A stretch of 64,000 nt of DNA from Nocardia suismassiliense (GTDB taxonomy: Bacteria; Actinomycetota; Actinomycetes; Mycobacteriales; Mycobacteriaceae): assembly GCF_900269665.1 (NCBI RefSeq), contig NZ_LT985361.1, positions 8,786,174 to 8,850,173 on the forward strand, in the 5' to 3' direction. Under the pieces are notes generated by a model that ran no database searches, was not told where the DNA came from, and saw nothing but the letters and a program-made list of their open reading frames with translations. Made by a program: the position numbers and the translations under genes. How positions within the stretch are numbered: position 1 is the first letter of the stretch; each line of letters opens with the position of its first letter. Below are positions 1-6,969 of the stretch, one piece after another.

Positions 1-714
1 CGAGTTGCGGCGCAGCCAGCCGACGCCGCGCAGCGCGCTGGCCGACCCGAACGCCAGGATCACGAACGGCAGGCCCAGACCGAGGCAGTAGGCGACGATG
101 AGCGCGACCCCGCGCACCGCGGTGGTGCCTTCGGTGCCAGCGGCCACCGCCATCACACCGGACAGGGTGGGCCCGAGGCACGGCGTCCAGCCGAGCGCGA
201 AGACGCCGCCGAGCAGCGGCGCGCCCGCGATGCTGGTGAACCTGCGCGGCTCCATTCTGGTGTCGCGCTGCAGCGCGGGGATCAGGCCGATGAACACCAG
301 GCCCATCAGGATGGTGACCACGCCGCCGATGCGTTGCAGCAGTTCACGATTCACGTTCATGGTCTGGATGACGCCGAAAACCGTTGCGGTGGCGAGCACG
401 AATACGACGGTGAACCCGGCGACGAACAGGCCGGCCGCACCGGCCACCCGCATCCGGCCGGCCCGCAGGTCGGCCTTGGCCGACTCGACCGCCACCGAAC
501 TCGATTGCGCCCCTTCGGCTTGCGCGACGGTGGCGGGCGGCGCCTCGGCACCGACGAGCCCGGCGAGATAGGACAGATAGCCCGGCACCAACGGCACCAC
601 GCACGGCGAAGCGAAGGAGACCAGGCCCGCCAGCAGGCAGGCGCCCAGCGCCAGCAGCAACGGTCCGGTCGCGGCCGTCTGCTGGAACGAATCCCCCACG
701 GCGGCGAGCGGCAT
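1..714 (-). CDS. ccdA: Cytochrome c biogenesis protein CcdA (3' end outside window)
   Basis: Integral membrane thiol-disulfide transporter that passes electrons from cytoplasmic thioredoxin to extracytoplasmic partners for cytochrome c maturation. 238 codons are visible and the frame is still open at base 1. The N-terminal hydrophobic segment carries the family motif SFASPCVVPLVPGYLS (about residues 37-52). A second motif, GWTPCLGPTL, sits in the later helices; the two Cys are the expected redox pair. ATG start at 714. It lies downstream of the TlpA-like thioredoxin and histidine phosphatase, the same order as the Rv0525-Rv0527 cytochrome c biogenesis cluster of mycobacteria. ResB and CcsA would be expected beyond the window edge. 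Confidence 0.9.
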   Translation of the reverse strand, partial: MPLAAVGDSFQQTAATGPLLLALGACLLAGLVSFASPCVVPLVPGYLSYLAGLVGAEAPPATVAQAEGAQSSSVAVESAKADLRAGRMRVAGAAGLFVAGFTVVFVLATATVFGVIQTMNVNRELLQRIGGVVTILMGLVFIGLIPALQRDTRMEPRRFTSIAGAPLLGGVFALGWTPCLGPTLSGVMAVAAGTEGTTAVRGVALIVAYCLGLGLPFVILAFGSASALRGVGWLRRNS

Positions 715-722
715 TACCCGGT

Positions 723-753
723 CACCGGTGTCATGACCGGGCCACCGGTGTCA
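723..753. repeat. Direct repeat of CACCGGTGTCA upstream of ccdA
   Basis: CACCGGTGTCA occurs at 723-733 and again at 743-753, a 20-base period, and each copy contains the palindrome CACCGGTG. The pair sits between the stop of the small ORF at 763 and the ccdA start at 714, so it covers the ccdA translation-initiation region. Function unknown; it could be an operator or chance in GC-rich DNA. Confidence 0.35.
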
Positions 754-762
754 CGCGGGGAC

Positions 763-1011
763 TCACCCGGCCTCACCCTCCGGCGCCTGCTCGGCCGGTT
801 CGGTGTCGCCGCGCAGCACGACGCGCTGCTCGGTGGGCTCGGTCGACTCGAACAGCACGCCGAAGTCCAGCAGCGAGTCCGCCGCGACGCTGCGCGGCAC
901 GGTGGCGATGCCCTTCCATCGGTCGTCCACGGCCCAGGCACCGCCGATTCGGCGGGCGCCCTGCCGAGGGCGACAGGCACGCAGGGTACGGGTACGACGA
1001 TCGCGATTCAC
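763..1011 (-). CDS. Small hypothetical protein between TlpA-like protein and CcdA
   Basis: 82 residues from a GTG start that overlaps the TGA of the TlpA-like gene by four bases (GTGA), the usual coupling in this operon. The first 30 residues are Arg-rich. From about residue 30 the composition is balanced (SLLDFGVLFESTEP, QRVVLRGD), unlike the Arg/Ser-rich readings in the other frames, which is why I believe the frame. No recognised domain, signal peptide or membrane segment. It has no counterpart that I recall between Rv0526 and Rv0527. The real start may be internal. Confidence 0.45.
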   Translation of the reverse strand: MNRDRRTRTLRACRPRQGARRIGGAWAVDDRWKGIATVPRSVAADSLLDFGVLFESTEPTEQRVVLRGDTEPAEQAPEGEAG

Positions 1012-1649
1012 TGTGCTTCCTCCGAGGCGATTTTTTGAACAATCGGTTGCAGATCGTCGGCCAGCAATGAGCGCAGGAACACCGCGGCGACGCGATGCTG
1101 ACGATCCAAGATCAGGGTGGTGGGAATGACGCTGGTCGGGAAATTGCCACCGAGGGCCAGCAGGGTGCGCATGGACGGGTCGTAGATGGACGGGTAGCCG
1201 ACCTTGTTGTCGACGACGAAGTCCTGGGCCTTGTCCTGTTGCGGGTCACGGACATTGATGCCGATAAAGGCGACACCGCTGTCTTTCGTTGCGGCGTAGA
1301 CCTTTTCGAGCGCGGGCGCCTCCGCGCGACAGGGTCCGCACCACTGGCCCCACAGATTGAGTACCACGACTTTGCCCGGATAATCCTGCACCGAGGTAGT
1401 TTTGCCCTCGGTCATCAGATCGGGCCCGGCCAGCTTGCCGATGGTGCCGCGCGAACTCGGTGGGTCGTAGAAAATTTCGGTCCTGCCGCCGGGCGAGACG
1501 AATTCGAAGGTGCCGCCGGAGGCCACCGCGTCCTTACCGCCCGAGCAGCCTGCCAGCGTCACCACCAGGGCGACGCAGGCCAGCAGTACCGGAACGACCC
1601 GCCGGGCCGATCCGGCAGGCGGTTCAGTGGAGGCGGTGCACCCGATCAT
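1008..1649 (-). CDS. TlpA/ResA-like thioredoxin-fold lipoprotein
   Basis: Membrane-anchored thiol-disulfide reductase that would reduce apocytochrome c haem-binding cysteines, accepting electrons from CcdA. 213 residues. Residues 1-34 form a lipoprotein signal with lipobox LAGC, followed by Gly/Lys-rich sequence. The AhpC/TSA/thioredoxin domain contains the active site WCGPC in the context LNLWGQWCGPCRAEAP. A cis-Pro segment (FPTSVIPTTLILD) is also present. ATG start at 1649 overlaps the upstream phosphatase stop (ATGA); an upstream in-frame start would remove the lipoprotein signal from the N-terminus. It is the positional equivalent of Rv0526. Confidence 0.9.
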   Translation of the reverse strand: MIGCTASTEPPAGSARRVVPVLLACVALVVTLAGCSGGKDAVASGGTFEFVSPGGRTEIFYDPPSSRGTIGKLAGPDLMTEGKTTSVQDYPGKVVVLNLWGQWCGPCRAEAPALEKVYAATKDSGVAFIGINVRDPQQDKAQDFVVDNKVGYPSIYDPSMRTLLALGGNFPTSVIPTTLILDRQHRVAAVFLRSLLADDLQPIVQKIASEEAQ

Positions 1650-2851
1650 GCGCCGTGTACCGAGGGATCCGAACCACCGGCGGGCTCGGAGTAAACGATG
1701 TCGACGAGGGTGTCGCCCTGGTAGACCAGCGAGGTCAGCGACGCGAGCGAGCACTGGCGCTGGCGCGGGTCGTGCCAGAGCCGCTGGCCCTGCAGGAACC
1801 GGCGCAGCGTCCAGACCGGCAGCTGATGCGACACCAGCACCGCCTCACGCCCGGCCGCTTCCACCCGCGCCTTGTTCACCGCGGCCAGCATGCGGTGCGC
1901 GATCTGCAGGTACGGCTCGCCCCAGGACGGGGTGAACGGATCGCGCAGCTTCCACCAGTGCCGCGGCTTGCGCAGCGCACCGTCGCCGACGGAGACCCGC
2001 AGCCCCTCGAAGGTGTTGCCCGCCTCGATCAGGTTCTCGTCGGTGCGCACGAGCAGATGATGTTGTGCCGCAATCGGTTCCGCGGTTTCCTGGGCTCGCT
2101 GCAGCGGCGAGGCGATCACCACGGCGATATCGTGCTCGGCCAGCGCCCGCGCGACGGCACCGGCCTGCGACCGGCCCGCCACCGACAGGCTGAACCCGGG
2201 CAGCCTGCCGTAGAGGATCCCGTTCGGGTTGTGCACCTCGCCGTGGCGCAGCACGTGCACGATCGTCTCCACCGGCGCGGTGCCACCATCGTGCAGCGGC
2301 GCTTCCCGCGGCGTCGCCTTCGACTCGGAAGGTGTTGCGGCACTGTCGTTTTCCTCGACCGCCGGAATGCGATCGGCCGAACCCGATGCGGCGGCGGCGA
2401 ATTGCGCGCCCGCGTCGATGACGGTCGACTCGGCGGCGGAGTCGGCGCTCGGCCCCGCAGCCAGTCCGGCAACAGACCCGGTGGACGGCTCCCCGTCCGA
2501 CTCGACAACACGCGAGTCGGCGACCGGCGCTGCGCCCATCCCGGCAACAGACCCGGCCGCAGCCGACTCAGCGGCACTCTCGCCGGCCGACGCGGCACCG
2601 GTCTCGGTGACCGGCGCGGCAGCTGCTCCGGCAACGCCCGAAATGACCGCATCTGAGGCGGGCCTCGTCTCCGCGACCGGTGCGGCGCCCAACCCGGCAA
2701 CAGACCCGGCTGCATCCGAATCGGCGGCGACGGCATCGATGCCCGCCTCGACCGCGGCTGCGTCGGCAGTGCCCGCGGCGTCGGCGGAATCAGTGGCGGA
2801 CTTTTCTAGCTCGCGCTTGTCGGCATCGGGCTGATCGTGATCGGAGCTCAC
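1646..2851 (-). CDS. Histidine phosphatase family protein with Ala-rich N-terminal tail
   Basis: Phosphoglycerate mutase-like phosphatase of unknown substrate (equivalent of Rv0525). 401 residues from a GTG that overlaps the hemL stop (GTGA). Residues about 1-185 are low complexity (Ala/Ser/Val/Asp/Glu) with about four degenerate copies of a unit like GSVAGxGAAPVAET. The catalytic domain occupies the last 210 residues, with the phosphohistidine motif LRHGEVHNPNG and a second catalytic His in LVSHQLPVW. The family is normally near 200 residues, so the tail nearly doubles it. The tail has no predicted helix or membrane segment and may be a disordered linker. The operon context links it to heme/cytochrome c genes but does not reveal its substrate. 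Confidence 0.85.
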   Translation of the reverse strand: MSSDHDQPDADKRELEKSATDSADAAGTADAAAVEAGIDAVAADSDAAGSVAGLGAAPVAETRPASDAVISGVAGAAAAPVTETGAASAGESAAESAAAGSVAGMGAAPVADSRVVESDGEPSTGSVAGLAAGPSADSAAESTVIDAGAQFAAAASGSADRIPAVEENDSAATPSESKATPREAPLHDGGTAPVETIVHVLRHGEVHNPNGILYGRLPGFSLSVAGRSQAGAVARALAEHDIAVVIASPLQRAQETAEPIAAQHHLLVRTDENLIEAGNTFEGLRVSVGDGALRKPRHWWKLRDPFTPSWGEPYLQIAHRMLAAVNKARVEAAGREAVLVSHQLPVWTLRRFLQGQRLWHDPRQRQCSLASLTSLVYQGDTLVDIVYSEPAGGSDPSVHGA

Positions 2852-4185
2852 GCGCGGGATCCTTCGGGAGTGGCGGCCGCGGCCGCGTGTGCGGCGGCGG
2901 GCAGGGCGGCGGCGATACGGTCGAACGCGTCCTCGTCGAGCGCCGCGGACACGAACCACGCCTCGAACGCGCTCGGCGGCGCGTACACGCCACCGTCGAG
3001 CAGTGCGTGGAAGAACGCGGGGTAGCGCCAGGTCTGGCTGGCCTTGGCGGCGGCGTAGTCGGTGACCGGGCGTTCGGCGAAGAACACGCTCACCATATTG
3101 CCCGCGAACTGCACCTGATGCTCGACGCCTGCGGCGCTGAGCGATTCGCCGAACAGCGCGCCGAGCCGTTGTGCGTTCCGATCCAGTGCGGCGTACACCG
3201 CGTCGTCGGCCGCACGCAGCGTAGCCAGGCCCGCGGCGACGGCGACCGGGTTACCGGAGAGCGTGCCCGCCTGATAGACCGGGCCGAGTGGGGCGAGGTG
3301 GTTCATGATCTCGGCGCGGCCACCGAACGCGGCGGCGGGCAGGCCACCGCTCATCACCTTGCCGAAGGTGTAGAGGTCGCCTGCGACGCCCTCGCGGCCG
3401 AACCAGCCCGCCGGACTCACCCGGAAGCCGGTCATCACCTCGTCCATGATGAGCAGCGCGCCGTGGTCGGCGGTCAGCTTGCGCAGTCCCGCGTTGAAGC
3501 CGGGCAGCGGCGCCACCGCGCCCATGTTGCCCGCGGCGGCCTCGGTGATCACACACGCGATGGAGTCGGGGTGCGCGGCGAACGCGGCGGCGACGGCATC
3601 GAGATCGTTGTAGGGCAGCACGATGGTGTCGGCCGCCTGCGCGCCGGTGACGCCGGGCGAGGTGGGCAGCCCGAGGGTTGCTACGCCGGAGCCCGCGTCC
3701 GCGAGCAGCGCGTCCACATGGCCGTGGTAACAACCGGAAAACTTGATGATCTTGGTGCGGCCGGTGTAGCCGCGCGCCAGCCGCACCGCGCTCATCGTGG
3801 CCTCGGTGCCCGAGTTCACCAGGCGCACCCGGTCCACCGGGGCGACGCGCTCGATGATGGCCTCGGCCAGTTCGATCTCCGCCTCGGTCGGCGCGCCGAA
3901 CGACAGGCCACCGACCGCGGCTCGCTGCACCGCGTCGACCACCGCGGGATGCGCGTGCCCGAGAATCATCGGGCCCCACGAGCACACCAGGTCGACGTAC
4001 TCGTTGCCGTCCGCGTCGACGAGGGTGTAACCGTGCGCGGACGCGATGAATCGCGGTGTGCCACCGACAGAGTTGAAGGCACGCACCGGCGAGTTGACAC
4101 CGCCGGGAATCACCGAACATGCCCGGTCGAAGAGCTGGGCGGAAACCGGCACCGATGCGCTGGTCACGCGCGGAGAAGAACTCAC
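2848..4185 (-). CDS. hemL: Glutamate-1-semialdehyde 2,1-aminomutase
   Basis: PLP enzyme of the C5 pathway that converts glutamate-1-semialdehyde to 5-aminolevulinate in the cytoplasm. 445 residues, normal length. It shows the GSA motif RACSVIPGGVNSPVRAF near the N-terminus, the substrate-binding region NSGTEATMSAVRLARG, the aspartate of LLIMDEVMTGFR and the PLP lysine K276 in TFGKVMSGG. It heads a minus-strand run (hemL, histidine phosphatase, TlpA-like, small ORF, ccdA) with four-base overlaps. Its pathway partners hemB and rex-hemACD lie upstream in the same orientation. Confidence 0.97.
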   Translation of the reverse strand: MSSSPRVTSASVPVSAQLFDRACSVIPGGVNSPVRAFNSVGGTPRFIASAHGYTLVDADGNEYVDLVCSWGPMILGHAHPAVVDAVQRAAVGGLSFGAPTEAEIELAEAIIERVAPVDRVRLVNSGTEATMSAVRLARGYTGRTKIIKFSGCYHGHVDALLADAGSGVATLGLPTSPGVTGAQAADTIVLPYNDLDAVAAAFAAHPDSIACVITEAAAGNMGAVAPLPGFNAGLRKLTADHGALLIMDEVMTGFRVSPAGWFGREGVAGDLYTFGKVMSGGLPAAAFGGRAEIMNHLAPLGPVYQAGTLSGNPVAVAAGLATLRAADDAVYAALDRNAQRLGALFGESLSAAGVEHQVQFAGNMVSVFFAERPVTDYAAAKASQTWRYPAFFHALLDGGVYAPPSAFEAWFVSAALDEDAFDRIAAALPAAAHAAAAATPEGSRA

Positions 4186-4287
4186 GACCTCCAGTGTCTC
4201 AGCCCGTTCGGATCGGGTCGACGACAGGGTGTAGTGGGGGTGACGCAGACCGCAACACGCCGGGGCACTGTTTACGCCGTATTCGAT

Positions 4288-4320
4288 CGCCCTGAGATTG
4301 CTGGTGCGTAATCTCGGGCG
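4288..4320. promoter_or_regulatory. Inverted repeat in leader of secreted protein gene
   Basis: CGCCC(T)GAGATT at 4288-4299 pairs with AATCTCGGGCG at 4310-4320 across a 10-base loop, with one bulged T. It lies 29 bases before the ATG at 4350, between hemL and the plus-strand gene. It could be an operator or a leader hairpin; no further support. Confidence 0.4.
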
Positions 4321-4349
4321 TCACCATTCATCTGCCCCGGAGGATTTCT

Positions 4350-4733
4350 ATGCGGTTTGCCATGTTCAGTGCTGCTGTATCCACCGCGCTCGTCGGTGCG
4401 ACCGTCGCGTTCGGCGCCGGTTCGGCCGCGGCGGTGGAACCGGTCGCACAGCCCGATCGGATCGGCGTGCAGCTGAGTCATGAGGAGACCAGGATGGTCG
4501 CCGACGGTCCCATTCCGGCGGTGGTCACCATGTTCGTGCCGCTGAACCGGATCGGCGTGGGCCTGAAGGCCGATACCGCGATCTACAAGGATGAGAACGG
4601 CGGCGTGCACGCGTCGTTGCGGCAGACGATCGTGGAAGCGGCGAATCATTCCGACGGAACGATCACCCTGTTCCTGAACGCCCCGGGTACCCGCAACGGC
4701 CGCGTGCTCGACGTCTATCAGAACTGGAGCTGA
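4350..4733 (+). CDS. Secreted hypothetical protein
   Basis: 127 residues. A Sec signal peptide is clear (basic MRFAMF, hydrophobic AAVSTALVGATVAFGAG, cleavage after AAA near residue 28), giving a mature protein of about 99 residues without Cys. The mature part is rich in beta-prone stretches (PAVVTMFVPLNRIGVGLKADTAIY). A strong ribosome-binding site, GGAGG, precedes the ATG by seven bases. I do not recognise a family. It converges with the next small secreted protein gene. Confidence 0.8.
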   Translation: MRFAMFSAAVSTALVGATVAFGAGSAAAVEPVAQPDRIGVQLSHEETRMVADGPIPAVVTMFVPLNRIGVGLKADTAIYKDENGGVHASLRQTIVEAANHSDGTITLFLNAPGTRNGRVLDVYQNWS

Positions 4734-4746
4734 GCCAGGCTCAGCT
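4728..4746. terminator. Palindrome spanning both stop codons of convergent genes
   Basis: AGCTGAGCCAGGCTCAGCT is a perfect inverted repeat with a one-base centre. The TGA of the plus gene (4731-4733) and the TGA of the minus gene (4741-4743) lie symmetrically in its arms. It may act as a compact bidirectional terminator, but there is no T-run and the loop is too short for a simple hairpin. Confidence 0.4.
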
Positions 4747-4983
4747 GTACATGCACGGTGCCTGTGCGGACACGGTGTGCAGGTAACACATGAAGGTGTT
4801 GTACGGGCCCGCGGAGCCGGAGTCCGGCACCAGCACCGGCGCGTCCACGGGGCTCACCGCGGTGTCCACCGCGGCCGCGGGCTCGAGCGGAAGTCCGGGG
4901 TTCGCACCCGCTGGCGCGGCACCGATCCCGATCGCGGCGCATATCGCCAGTGCGGCACAGACTTTCACAGCAAGCCGGTTCAT
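4741..4983 (-). CDS. Small secreted hypothetical protein
   Basis: 80 residues. The ATG at 4983 is chosen because AGGA lies nine bases upstream; a TTG three codons earlier is the alternative. Signal peptide MNRLAVKVCAALAICAAIGIGAAPAGA, cleaved near residue 27. The mature part is acidic and Pro/Ala/Val-rich, then ends in a short tail with two Cys (FMCYLHTV...PCMYS) that could form a disulfide. No family recognised. It shares the convergent 19-base palindrome with its neighbour. Confidence 0.7.
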   Translation of the reverse strand: MNRLAVKVCAALAICAAIGIGAAPAGANPGLPLEPAAAVDTAVSPVDAPVLVPDSGSAGPYNTFMCYLHTVSAQAPCMYS

Positions 4984-5048
4984 CAATCCCAATCCTTGGT
5001 AGACACAGGTTTACGGCCGAAATACTAACGGCCGCAGCGGGATTGTTG

Positions 5049-5288
5049 TCAGGTAATGCCGATGCACCAGAGCGCGAAGCCAGTGGTCGCCAGGCAGGCC
5101 AGCGGCGCGGGCAGCGCGTGCAGCAACGGCGACGGCGGGGTCTGCACCAAAACGGGCACCACCGCGGCCGGTGCGGCCGGGGAAACCTCGGCGGGTGCCG
5201 CGACCGCCGGGGTCACCGTTGCCGCGCCGATCAGGCCCGCGGCGGCGGCGCCGAGGAGCGTTCGCTTGACCGTGACTGTGGGTTTCAT
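5049..5288 (-). CDS. Small secreted hypothetical protein
   Basis: 79 residues from the ATG at 5288. Signal peptide MKPTVTVKRTLLGAAAAGLIGAATVTPAVA, then a Pro/Ala/Val-rich mature part (APAEVSPAAPAAVVPVLVQ) ending with LACLATTGFALWCIGIT, which has two Cys. It resembles its downstream neighbour at 4741-4983 in plan: signal peptide, Pro/Ala/Val spacer, C-terminal Cys pair. The two may be diverged duplicates. No family recognised. Confidence 0.65.
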   Translation of the reverse strand: MKPTVTVKRTLLGAAAAGLIGAATVTPAVAAPAEVSPAAPAAVVPVLVQTPPSPLLHALPAPLACLATTGFALWCIGIT

Positions 5289-5332
5289 GGTTTCGATGTT
5301 CCCGCGATCGGCGGGCCGAAACGGTGCGGCGG

Positions 5333-5581
5333 TCAGCGGCGCCGGCGAACGCGCACCGCGCGGGTAACCGCGTCGATGGCGAACAACCCGGCGATCGCGA
5401 GCAGCACCGCGGCGAGCAGCAACCACGGCGCGACGTAGCGGGTGGCGACGAACTCCGGCGCCTCCCCCAGCGCGGCGAAGGTGCTGGTCTGGATGCCGTT
5501 GCGCCAGCTCAGCACTGCGGCGACGAGGCCGAGCAGCACCACACCGAGTTCGACGGCGATCACCGTGATCGATGTCTTCAA
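5333..5581 (-). CDS. Small membrane protein, TTG start coupled to upstream gene
   Basis: 82 residues. The start is a TTG at 5579-5581 sharing four bases (TTGA) with the stop of the upstream gene. Two hydrophobic helices: about residues 5-23 (TVIAVELGVVLLGLVAAVLSW) and 51-70 (PWLLLAAVLLAIAGLFAIDAV), with an Arg-rich C-terminus. The loop between them (QTSTFAALGEAPEFVATRYV) is probably extracytoplasmic. Function unknown; it likely forms a unit with the DUF3093-like membrane protein upstream. Confidence 0.7.
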   Translation of the reverse strand: MKTSITVIAVELGVVLLGLVAAVLSWRNGIQTSTFAALGEAPEFVATRYVAPWLLLAAVLLAIAGLFAIDAVTRAVRVRRRR

Positions 5582-6132
5582 CGGTCCGTTCCCTTCTCGC
5601 TGTGCTGGTCGGCGGCGGTCTCCGGTGCCGAATCGTCCGGCGGCGGATCGGTTTCGGGGGCTTGGCCGATCGCCGTGGTCAACGCGGCCCGCAGTGCTCG
5701 ATGGTTCTTCGCCCACGCCTGCACCAGGCTGCCGTCGGACAACCGTAACCCGATGCCGGTGCGCCGTCGGGGCACGCCGCTCAACTCCCCCAGCGCCCGC
5801 GCCGATTCCCAGTCCTCGTCGTCCCAGGAGTCTTCATCGCGTTCGGGCAGCACGGCATCGATCGAACTAAGCGGCAGTGTCTCGGTGCCGTCGCGCAGCG
5901 TGGCCTCGGTGAGTTCGACGCTGACGTGCCGCCGGCCGGCGGTCACCTGCAGCACCACGAACAGGGCGATCAGCGAGCCACAGAACAGGAGAGCGAACCA
6001 GTGCACGGAGCTACCGGTCGCGATTTCCAGCACGAAAATGATCAGACACAGAATGGGGCCGTAGGCCACGGTGCGCCACCGAGCACCCGGCTCGGCGAAC
6101 AGCACGCCGGAATCGTCGAGCGCCTTGCTCAC
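5578..6132 (-). CDS. Membrane protein, DUF3093-like
   Basis: 184 residues. Two transmembrane helices at about residues 22-41 and 43-63, followed by a small beta-rich domain (HVSVELTEATLRDGTETLPLSSIDAVLPE) and a conserved-looking stretch GIGLRLSDGSLVQAWAKNHRALRAAL. The C-terminal 30 residues are acidic and probably disordered. The plan of two helices followed by a PH-like beta domain matches DUF3093-type actinobacterial membrane proteins, but that assignment is by architecture only. Confidence 0.65.
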   Translation of the reverse strand: MSKALDDSGVLFAEPGARWRTVAYGPILCLIIFVLEIATGSSVHWFALLFCGSLIALFVVLQVTAGRRHVSVELTEATLRDGTETLPLSSIDAVLPERDEDSWDDEDWESARALGELSGVPRRRTGIGLRLSDGSLVQAWAKNHRALRAALTTAIGQAPETDPPPDDSAPETAADQHSEKGTDR

Positions 6133-6175
6133 GCGACGCCCACAGCGTCACGAATCGGCAAGGCGGAGCGCGGAA

Positions 6176-6295
6176 TCAGCGAGTGAGACCGGGCAACAAC
6201 AGCACGGCGACGGTGAGCACCGCGAACAGGATCAGCAGGCTCAACACGGCCAGTTCCCGCCGAATGCTTTGCGGCTGTTGGATCACCACTCGCAC
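6176..6295 (-). CDS. 39-residue single-span membrane protein
   Basis: Very small gene: GTG at 6293-6295, TGA at 6176-6178. Product begins MRVVIQQPQSIRRELA, then has one hydrophobic helix (VLSLLILFAVLTVAVLLLPG) and ends LTR. A good ribosome-binding site, GGAGG, lies five bases upstream of the GTG. Its combination of a strong start signal, a polar basic head and one clean helix makes it credible. Function unknown; small membrane proteins of this type often bind a larger partner, and the adjacent genes also encode membrane proteins. Confidence 0.65.
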   Translation of the reverse strand: MRVVIQQPQSIRRELAVLSLLILFAVLTVAVLLLPGLTR

Positions 6296-6444
6296 CGATG
6301 CCTCCGATTCCCCGGAGCCATCTGACGGATTTCCCTACGCGAGGTAAGACAACGTCTGACAAACAACTACCGGTTCCCATGTCCACTGTGACAACCCTCA
6401 CGATACATGCCGGCCGTGCCCCGACAAATTCGGGCGCCAACCGT

Positions 6445-6969
6445 TCACCGGCGGCTCATCTGGAAATAAGCGGTCGGTTCCGGGCGGTGCGCCAGGTAGA
6501 TCGCCCCGCCCGCGAGCACCGCCTGCACGATCGCCGCGCCGCCGGCCACCAGCGAGGCGGCGCTGGTCACCGAGTTGAACGCGAACAACGCGCCGACGCC
6601 GATCACCACGAGCCACGCGCCGACCACGGTCAGCAAGGTGCGCGCCCACAGCTTTCCGCGCGCGAATTGGTGCACGATCAGCAGCGCCAGCACGGCGACG
6701 CCGAGCCCGAGGAACACCGCTATGACGTAGACCAGCGTGACCATCAGCTCGGCACTGGCCAGGGTGACGTGCGGGTCCTGCTCCTTGGCCTGGTCGAGGA
6801 CCTGCTGGGCGAAGGTGCGCCGCTGCGGCAGCGCGGCCAGCACCGACGCGATCAGCTGCACGACGCCGAATCCGACCACGCCCCACCACAATTGCCGGGC
6901 GGTACCGACATCCACCGGCATCGGCGCGGGGGTGGGCGCGGTGCCGACCGGTCTCGGCGGGTTCGTCAC
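6445..6969 (-). CDS. Four-helix membrane protein downstream of hemB (Rv0513-like)
   Basis: 174 residues from a GTG overlapping the hemB stop (GTGA). A Pro-rich head (PPRPVGTAPTPAPMPVD) is followed by four hydrophobic helices at about residues 28-48, 73-101, 108-130 and 135-157. A charged loop (RRTFAQQVLDQAKEQDPHV) separates helices 1 and 2. Length and position match the conserved membrane protein next to hemB in mycobacteria (Rv0513). Role unknown; co-translation with hemB suggests a link to heme synthesis or to the membrane supply of porphyrin enzymes. Confidence 0.85.
   Translation of the reverse strand: MTNPPRPVGTAPTPAPMPVDVGTARQLWWGVVGFGVVQLIASVLAALPQRRTFAQQVLDQAKEQDPHVTLASAELMVTLVYVIAVFLGLGVAVLALLIVHQFARGKLWARTLLTVVGAWLVVIGVGALFAFNSVTSAASLVAGGAAIVQAVLAGGAIYLAHRPEPTAYFQMSRR

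Noticed and set aside
1646..2959. Longer reading of the histidine phosphatase from 2959
   Set aside because: Adds an Arg-rich head overlapping hemL by over 100 bases; the GTG at 2851 gives the GTGA overlap seen throughout the operon.
2680..4311. Long plus-strand open frame opposite hemL
   Set aside because: Arg/His/Gly-rich antisense reading typical of the complementary frame of high-GC genes; hemL on the minus strand is unambiguous.
6129..6440. 103-codon minus-strand frame around the 39-residue gene
   Set aside because: Different frame from the ribosome-binding-site-supported small protein and compositionally random.
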